From positions 1 through 64,000 of the forward strand of contig JALHJZ010000003.1 of assembly GCA_022838705.1 (NCBI GenBank): a stretch of 64,000 nucleotides of DNA, written 5' to 3'. Under the pieces are notes generated by a model. That model was not told the origin of the DNA, ran no database searches, and saw nothing but the letters and a program-made list of their open reading frames with translations. The translations under genes and the position numbers were made by a program. This document shows positions 59,484-64,000 of this stretch, piece by piece (position 1 is the stretch's first letter; each line of letters begins with the position of its first letter). Source of the DNA: Candidatus Bipolaricaulota bacterium. GTDB lineage: Bacteria; Bipolaricaulota; Bipolaricaulia; Bipolaricaulales; Bipolaricaulaceae.

Positions 59484-61274
59484 TCACCCCGCCCGGAACA
59501 GGGGGATCGTGGAACCGGACTCCACGTCCACGAGCCCCTGATCCGTGAGGCGGAGGGCGGGGATCACGGGCAGCGCGAGGAGGGAGAGGGTCATGAACGC
59601 ATTGGCGAGTGTACATCCACATCCGCGGAGGCCTTCGTGGAGGCCATCCATCCCCTGGGCTACCTCCTCGGCCGGCCCGATGGAGAGGAGCCCGGCAATG
59701 GGAAGGGGGATCCACACCAGCACTTCCTCGCCACGGACGAGGCACACCCCCCCGCCTCCGTCCGCCACCTGGTTCCCCGCACGGGCCATCGCCTCCCGAT
59801 CGGTGCCGACGATGAGGAGGTTGTGGCTGTCATGGGCGACCGTGGTCGCCAGGGCGCACCCCGCACCCAGACCCAACCCCCGCACGAACCCCCGCCCGAT
59901 CCGGCCGCTCCGCTGGTGCCGCTCGACCACCGCGGCGTAGGCCACATCGGAGACGAGTTCGACCGTCCCCTCGCACACGGGGAGGCTCATCGTCACAGCG
60001 CGGGTCGGGGCCTGGTTCTCGATGACCTCGATCGTCCATACCTCGACCTCCTCGCCGGGAGCCTCCACGGCGAAGTCGGCCGCGATGAGGGGACGGGCGA
60101 GCCGCACCGTGTCCCTCGCCCACGCCGGCTGAGGAGGAGAGGCGAAGGGGAGAACGACCTCCCCTCTCTCGCACACAACCTCCCCCCCCACGATCACCAT
60201 GTCAACGGCGAACTGGCCGAGGTCGGGCACAAGGAGGATATCGGCCCAGCGCCCCGGCGCGATCGAGCCCACATCCCGCGCCACCCCGAAGTGCTCAGCT
60301 GTGTTCAGCGTGGCCATCTGGATCGCCACCACCGGGGGGATCCCCGCCTCGATCGTCAGGCGCAGCACCTCGTCCATGTGGCCCTGGGAGAGGATCGTCT
60401 CCGCATGACGGTCATCGGTGCAAAGGAGGACGTGGCGGAGATCAATCCCCGCCTCGCGCACCCCGCACACCCCCGCCAGGAGATCCTGCCAGGCTGAACC
60501 TTGGCGGAGGATGGCCCGCATTCCCTGCCGAACCCGGGCCAGGGCATCTTCAGGCCGCGTCCCCTCGTGGCAGTCCGCCGGCCCCCCGGCAGCGTAGGCG
60601 TGGAACGTCGGTCCCAGGTCGGGCGATGCGTAATGGCCGCCCACGACCTTCCCCGCCGCCAGGGCGGAGGCGATCTTCGCGTGGACCACCTCGTCCCCCG
60701 CGACCACCCCGGGGTAGTTCATCACCTCCCCCAGGCCGACGACCTCAGGCCAGCGGAGCGCCTCCGCCACCTCACCCGGGCCGAGAGCAGCCCCGGCCGT
60801 CTCCAACCCCGGCGCGGCAGGGACGCACGACGGGACCTGGCCGTAGACCCGGAGCGGGGTCCCCTGCGCCCCGTCGAGGATGAGCCGCACCCCGCGGATC
60901 CCGAGGACGTTCGCGATCTCGTGAGGATCAGCGAACACGCCCGTCGTCCCGTGGGGGAGAACGGCCCGGGCGAACTCGGGCACGGTGAGCATCGAGCTCT
61001 CGATGTGGACATGCGCATCGAGGAGGCCGGGCACGAGGTACCGGCCCCGGGCGAGGATGACCCGCGTCGACGGGCCGATCATCGCCGTCGCGTCCGGTCC
61101 GCAGTAGGCGATACGGCCCTCGACCACGGCGAGATCCGTGTGGTCAAGGACCTCGCCGGAATGCACGTTCACCCACCGGCCGTCGCGGACCACGAGGTCC
61201 GCCGGGCGACGCCCCATCGCCACCGCCACGAGGTCCCGCGTCAGTTCATGGAGAGGCCTTCGGGAGCTGTTCAT
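59484..61274 (-). CDS. ade: adenine deaminase
   Basis: A 596-residue adenine deaminase converting adenine to hypoxanthine and ammonia. Marks: PADLVVRDGRWVNVHSGEV, GLLDAHVHIESSML, TTGVFADPHEIANVLG, LLCTDDRHAETIL, and the C-terminal VAHDSHNLLIVGTD. ATG 61274 matches the family start (the first conserved helix follows at once); a GTG at 61340 would lie before the terminator hairpin. There is no ribosome site, and the start codon is 6 bases past the U-run of an intrinsic terminator. It is the first degradation gene after the purine transporter genes. Confidence 0.94.
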   Translation of the reverse strand: MNSSRRPLHELTRDLVAVAMGRRPADLVVRDGRWVNVHSGEVLDHTDLAVVEGRIAYCGPDATAMIGPSTRVILARGRYLVPGLLDAHVHIESSMLTVPEFARAVLPHGTTGVFADPHEIANVLGIRGVRLILDGAQGTPLRVYGQVPSCVPAAPGLETAGAALGPGEVAEALRWPEVVGLGEVMNYPGVVAGDEVVHAKIASALAAGKVVGGHYASPDLGPTFHAYAAGGPADCHEGTRPEDALARVRQGMRAILRQGSAWQDLLAGVCGVREAGIDLRHVLLCTDDRHAETILSQGHMDEVLRLTIEAGIPPVVAIQMATLNTAEHFGVARDVGSIAPGRWADILLVPDLGQFAVDMVIVGGEVVCERGEVVLPFASPPQPAWARDTVRLARPLIAADFAVEAPGEEVEVWTIEVIENQAPTRAVTMSLPVCEGTVELVSDVAYAAVVERHQRSGRIGRGFVRGLGLGAGCALATTVAHDSHNLLIVGTDREAMARAGNQVADGGGGVCLVRGEEVLVWIPLPIAGLLSIGPAEEVAQGMDGLHEGLRGCGCTLANAFMTLSLLALPVIPALRLTDQGLVDVESGSTIPLFRAG

Positions 61275-61280
61275 ACTGGG

Positions 61281-61309
61281 AAAAGAGGGGCGGCCACCTC
61301 GGCCGCCCC
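61281..61309 (-). terminator. intrinsic terminator between BMP gene and ade
   Basis: On the minus strand a perfect 9-base stem (GGGGCGGCC with its complement, 61287-61295 and 61301-61309, 5-base loop) is followed by TCTTTT. It ends the transporter transcript just after the BMP stop at 61330, yet the ade start is only 6 bases beyond, so partial read-through or attenuation is likely. Confidence 0.75.
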
Positions 61310-61329
61310 CCGCACCCGCGTCACGCCCC

Positions 61330-62484
61330 TTACGGTTCACCCGGCCAGGGGCCGACCACGCCCTCCACCGCCCACTCCATGGTGATGAGGGAATCCACGG
61401 ACATCCACATGCCCTCGGGCACGCGCAGGACCCCCCGCCGGTCGTAGATCGGGCCCTGGAACGGGTCGAAGGTCACGCCCGGATCGGCCATCTGGTTGTA
61501 GCGCACCATCACGAGGTCGTAGGCGGAGATCTCGCCGAAGACGGGATGGTCGACGATGTAGGCCTTGAGGTCGTCCTCGAACACGGGGTTGATCATCATC
61601 CCCGGCTTGGCCCCGACCTCCACCGCCTTCTGGGAGAGGAGCCACCAGTAGTCCACATGCTCCAGGTTCTCGTTGGTGTAGACCCCGTCGTGGACCTTCT
61701 GGAGGAAGTCCAGGTAGATGGCCTCCCAGTGGACGAGCTGCCCCGACACCACGTAGTCAGGGGCGAAATCGTACATCGGGGAATAGTGGGCAAAGGATGG
61801 GAACCCCCGCTCCGCCGCCACCTGGACCACGGTGGGGGAGTCCTCGGTGAACGCGAACACGTCACACCCCTCGGCCACCAGGGCCTCAGTGGCCTCCTTG
61901 GCCGCCGCCGGGTTGAACCACTCGTAGATCCAGCGCACGTGGACTTCGGCGTTGGGGTTGACCTCCCTAACCCCGATGGCGAAGGCGTTGAGGTGCCGCT
62001 TCACTTCGGGGATGGGGAACGCGCCCACGTAGGCCACCTTGCCCGTCTTGGTGAGCGCTCCGGCCATGAGGCCGTTCAGGTAGTAGACCTGGTAGAAGTC
62101 GGCCATGTAGGTGGCGAGGTTCGGGGCCCGCATGAACCCGGAGCAGTGGGCGAGGATCACCTTTGGGTACCGCAGGGCGGCGGCGTAGGTCCCGTCCATG
62201 AACCCGAAGCTCGTGGTGAACACGATGTTACAGCCCTGGCGGACCAGCTGATCGATGTAGGTCTCCACCTCGCCCTCGGGCACCGACTCCACGTACACCG
62301 TCTCCAGCCAGGGGAAGTTCTGTTCGCAGATTTCGCGGGCCACGTTGTGGGCGTGGGACCAGCCGTAGTCCCCGATGGGCCCGACGTAGATGAACCCCAC
62401 CTTCACGGTCTCCGCGGCCAGGCCAAGGGTGCAAAGACCGGCCACCGCTGCCACGATCGCCGCTATCTTTAGACTCCTTCGCAC
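61330..62484 (-). CDS. BMP-family (nucleoside/purine) ABC transporter binding protein
   Basis: A 384-residue exported binding protein of the basic membrane protein/PnrA family. A signal peptide (SLKIAAIVAAVAGLCTLGLAA) precedes VKVGFIYVGPIGDYGWSHAHN, the family start; IVFTTSFGFMDG, VGAFPIPEVKRHLNAFAIGVREVNP and GCDVFAFTEDSPTVVQ follow. Members bind nucleosides or purines. The start is GTG 62484 with AAAAGGAGG. The Cys in GLCTL is not in a good lipobox, so it may be soluble outside or held by the signal helix. It precedes purine-degrading genes, supporting purine uptake. Confidence 0.92.
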   Translation of the reverse strand: MRRSLKIAAIVAAVAGLCTLGLAAETVKVGFIYVGPIGDYGWSHAHNVAREICEQNFPWLETVYVESVPEGEVETYIDQLVRQGCNIVFTTSFGFMDGTYAAALRYPKVILAHCSGFMRAPNLATYMADFYQVYYLNGLMAGALTKTGKVAYVGAFPIPEVKRHLNAFAIGVREVNPNAEVHVRWIYEWFNPAAAKEATEALVAEGCDVFAFTEDSPTVVQVAAERGFPSFAHYSPMYDFAPDYVVSGQLVHWEAIYLDFLQKVHDGVYTNENLEHVDYWWLLSQKAVEVGAKPGMMINPVFEDDLKAYIVDHPVFGEISAYDLVMVRYNQMADPGVTFDPFQGPIYDRRGVLRVPEGMWMSVDSLITMEWAVEGVVGPWPGEP

Positions 62485-62566
62485 TTTAACCTCCTTTTGT
62501 GCTCTGACTCATCACCGCTTGCCGAACGCCGATCGCTGGATTCATGCCCTCGGTTCTCACCCCCTT

Positions 62567-63496
62567 TCACTTTTCCCCCCGGGCATACGGGACGCCGAGG
62601 GCCCCCGGTGCTCCCCGGCGGCGCTGGGCGCCCCCGAGCCCGACAAAGGCCAGAACAATTATAGCGGCGGCGTAGGGCATGAGCTTGAGGAGCTCCGGAG
62701 CCACCCAGGGTTGCAGCCGATAGGACAGGTGATACAAGGCGCCGAACAGGACCGCCCCCCCGATCGCCTGGACGGGATCCCAGGCCACGAAGATGGTGAG
62801 GGCGATCACGATCCAACCCATCCCCCCGGTCATCCCCTCCGTCCAGGAGGGGCGGTACTCCACGGACAGGTACCCCCCGGCCACCCCGGCGAGGACCCCC
62901 CCGAGGATGACCGCCAGGTACCGCACCAGGTACACGTTCACCCCGAGGGCATCGGCGGTGGCTGGGGACTCCCCCACCGACCGCAGCGTGATCCCCCACC
63001 GAGTACGGTACAGGAGCACCCACAGCACCACGGCCAGGACCAGGCCCAGGTAAGTGATGATGCTCTGGTTCTGAAACAGCATCGGCCCCAAGATGGGGAT
63101 GTCCGCCAGGTAGGGCACGGTGATGGCGGGCAGGGGGTGCTTGAGCGGGACGCCCTCCCACCCCCGGCCGAGCAGGCCCGAAAGCCCCAGGCCGAACATG
63201 GTGAGGGCGAGGCCGGAGACGTACTGGTTGGCCCGCAGGGTCACGGTGAGGAAGGCGTGGATCAGGGCGGCCCCGCCCCCGGCCACCGCTGCCACCAGGA
63301 TCCCCAGCCCGGGGTTCCCGGTGGATTGGGCCACGGCGAACGCGGAGAACGCCCCGATGGCCATCATCCCCTCCACCCCCAGGTTCACCACCCCGGACCG
63401 CTCCGCGTACACCTCCCCCAGGGTTCCCCAAAGGAGCGGGGTCCCGTAGGCGAGCGCCCGCGCGATCGTGCTGATGAGCCACTCTTCCCAACCCAT
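62567..63496 (-). CDS. ABC transporter permease, nucleoside-type (second permease)
   Basis: A 309-residue membrane permease of the BPD_transp_2 type used with BMP binding proteins. Conserved parts: GTPLLWGTLGEVYAERSGVVNLGVEGMMAIGAF near the start, LRANQYVSGLALTMFGLGLSG, and RTRWGITLRSVGESPATADALGVNV in the main cytoplasmic loop contacting the ATPase. About nine helices. It starts 3 bases after the upstream permease ends. An 82-base gap without evident features separates it from the BMP gene. Confidence 0.93.
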   Translation of the reverse strand: MGWEEWLISTIARALAYGTPLLWGTLGEVYAERSGVVNLGVEGMMAIGAFSAFAVAQSTGNPGLGILVAAVAGGGAALIHAFLTVTLRANQYVSGLALTMFGLGLSGLLGRGWEGVPLKHPLPAITVPYLADIPILGPMLFQNQSIITYLGLVLAVVLWVLLYRTRWGITLRSVGESPATADALGVNVYLVRYLAVILGGVLAGVAGGYLSVEYRPSWTEGMTGGMGWIVIALTIFVAWDPVQAIGGAVLFGALYHLSYRLQPWVAPELLKLMPYAAAIIVLAFVGLGGAQRRRGAPGALGVPYARGEK

Positions 63497-63499
63497 CTC

Positions 63500-64000
63500 T
63501 CACCCCTCGCTCGCGGCCCTCTTAGGTGCCCACCGGATATGCCAGTACATGAGGAGCTCACTTCCGATCAAAAAGAACAGGATCAGCCCGTTGAACACAT
63601 CCGTGACCTGGAACGGCATCGCCAGCGCCACCTTGATCACATCCCCGGCGGCGAAGATCAGCCCAAACAGGAGCGCGGTCACCACGGCGGCGAGGGGGCT
63701 CCCCCTGGCCAGCCAGGCGACGATGATCGCGGTGTAGCCATAGCCCATGGAGATGTGGGCCGGGCTGCGCAGCCGGTAGTGCACCCCCGCCATCTCCCCC
63801 GCCCCGGCCAACCCCGCCAGTCCCCCCGAAATGAGCATCACCCAGAGCGTCACTTTGAGGAAATCGATCCCGGCGTAGCGGGCGGCGTCCTGGGACTGCC
63901 CCACCACCCGGGTCTCGTATCCCAGCTTCGTCCGGGAGAGGAGGAACGCGCAGGCGATCGCCATGGCCACCCCCACCACCAGGGTGATCCAATGGACGCG
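63500..64000 (-). CDS. ABC transporter permease, nucleoside-type (first permease, partial)
   Basis: The C-terminal 166 residues of a permease whose start lies beyond the window edge; the frame is open to base 64000. The loop SRTKLGYETRVVGQSQDAARYAGIDF is the EAA-like ATPase contact of BPD_transp_2 permeases, and GYGYTAIIVAWLARGSPLAA and the final helices are typical. It pairs with the permease just downstream. The ATPase gene of the transporter should lie further upstream outside the window. Confidence 0.9.
   Translation of the reverse strand, partial: RVHWITLVVGVAMAIACAFLLSRTKLGYETRVVGQSQDAARYAGIDFLKVTLWVMLISGGLAGLAGAGEMAGVHYRLRSPAHISMGYGYTAIIVAWLARGSPLAAVVTALLFGLIFAAGDVIKVALAMPFQVTDVFNGLILFFLIGSELLMYWHIRWAPKRAASEG

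Noticed and set aside
1..64000. tRNA, rRNA, CRISPR array or insertion sequence
   Set aside because: No cloverleaf-like sequence ending in a plausible acceptor stem, no regularly spaced repeats and no transposase were seen by eye in the gaps, nearly all of which are shorter than 300 bases.

Overview
The window is about 64 kb of GC-rich bacterial chromosome, densely packed in operons whose genes overlap by 1-11 bases (ATGA, GTGA and TAATG junctions are common). It encodes bacterial core genes (gltX, mutL, tsaD, uppP, hpt, mutM). It also has several genes more often met in archaea or thermophiles: a two-domain CDC48-type ATPase, RtcB with archease and ThpR, a stand-alone Lrp-type ligand-binding domain and a COG3294-type HD protein. 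Rubredoxin, a NapH-like polyferredoxin and a YgfK/SsnA purine-degradation set point to an anaerobic or fermentative life. A deep-branching phylum such as Bipolaricaulota (Acetothermia) fits, but that is inference from gene content and style only. No rRNA, tRNA, CRISPR array, insertion sequence or phage structural gene was seen.

Layout. 1-760: A/T-richer fragment with the tail of a surface protein, a tiny CxxC protein that looks frameshifted, and a lipoprotein. 1018-9686 (minus): an operon running citD-citE fusion, citF, an HD hydrolase, an aconitase-like large and small subunit, an isocitrate dehydrogenase-like enzyme, MmgE/PrpD and nagA; it holds the steps linking oxaloacetate plus an acetyl unit to 2-oxoglutarate. 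9901-11790: rubredoxin, its reductase and a small secreted protein. 11804-15960: glgP and glgB, divergently transcribed. 15976-22779: CDC48 ATPase divergent from thpR, archease and rtcB (RNA end repair), then a WD40 protein and a methyltransferase. 22843-28700: ABC exporter, a cysteine-rich secreted protein coupled to mutM, argF, a saccharopine-dehydrogenase-like enzyme and an Lrp-type sensor domain.

28798-33695: gltX is followed by a membrane protein with two thioredoxin domains and a DsbD-like segment, a polyferredoxin and uppP; the middle pair looks like a route for electrons to thiols outside the cytoplasm. 33828-37715: a secreted protein, mutL, a MerR-like protein and an HD protein. 37803-47642: a palindrome-rich promoter region, a minimal tyrosine recombinase and a MoxR/DUF58/VWA (Bat-like) operon coupled to it. 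47712-49313: a good promoter, a 36-residue membrane peptide, a strong intrinsic terminator and an HD-GYP protein starting just past it. 49475-51638: DUF5317, tsaD and hpt.

51732-64000 (minus): a purine uptake and degradation operon (two permeases, BMP-type binding protein, ade, ssnA, ygfK, a threonine synthase-like enzyme, molybdo-hydroxylase iron-sulfur and FAD subunits, and MocA-like nucleotidyltransferase). The molybdenum catalytic subunit is not in the window. Several genes (gltX, thpR, glgP) have a -10 box only 7-10 bases before the start codon and no Shine-Dalgarno site, suggesting leaderless mRNAs beside ordinary ones.
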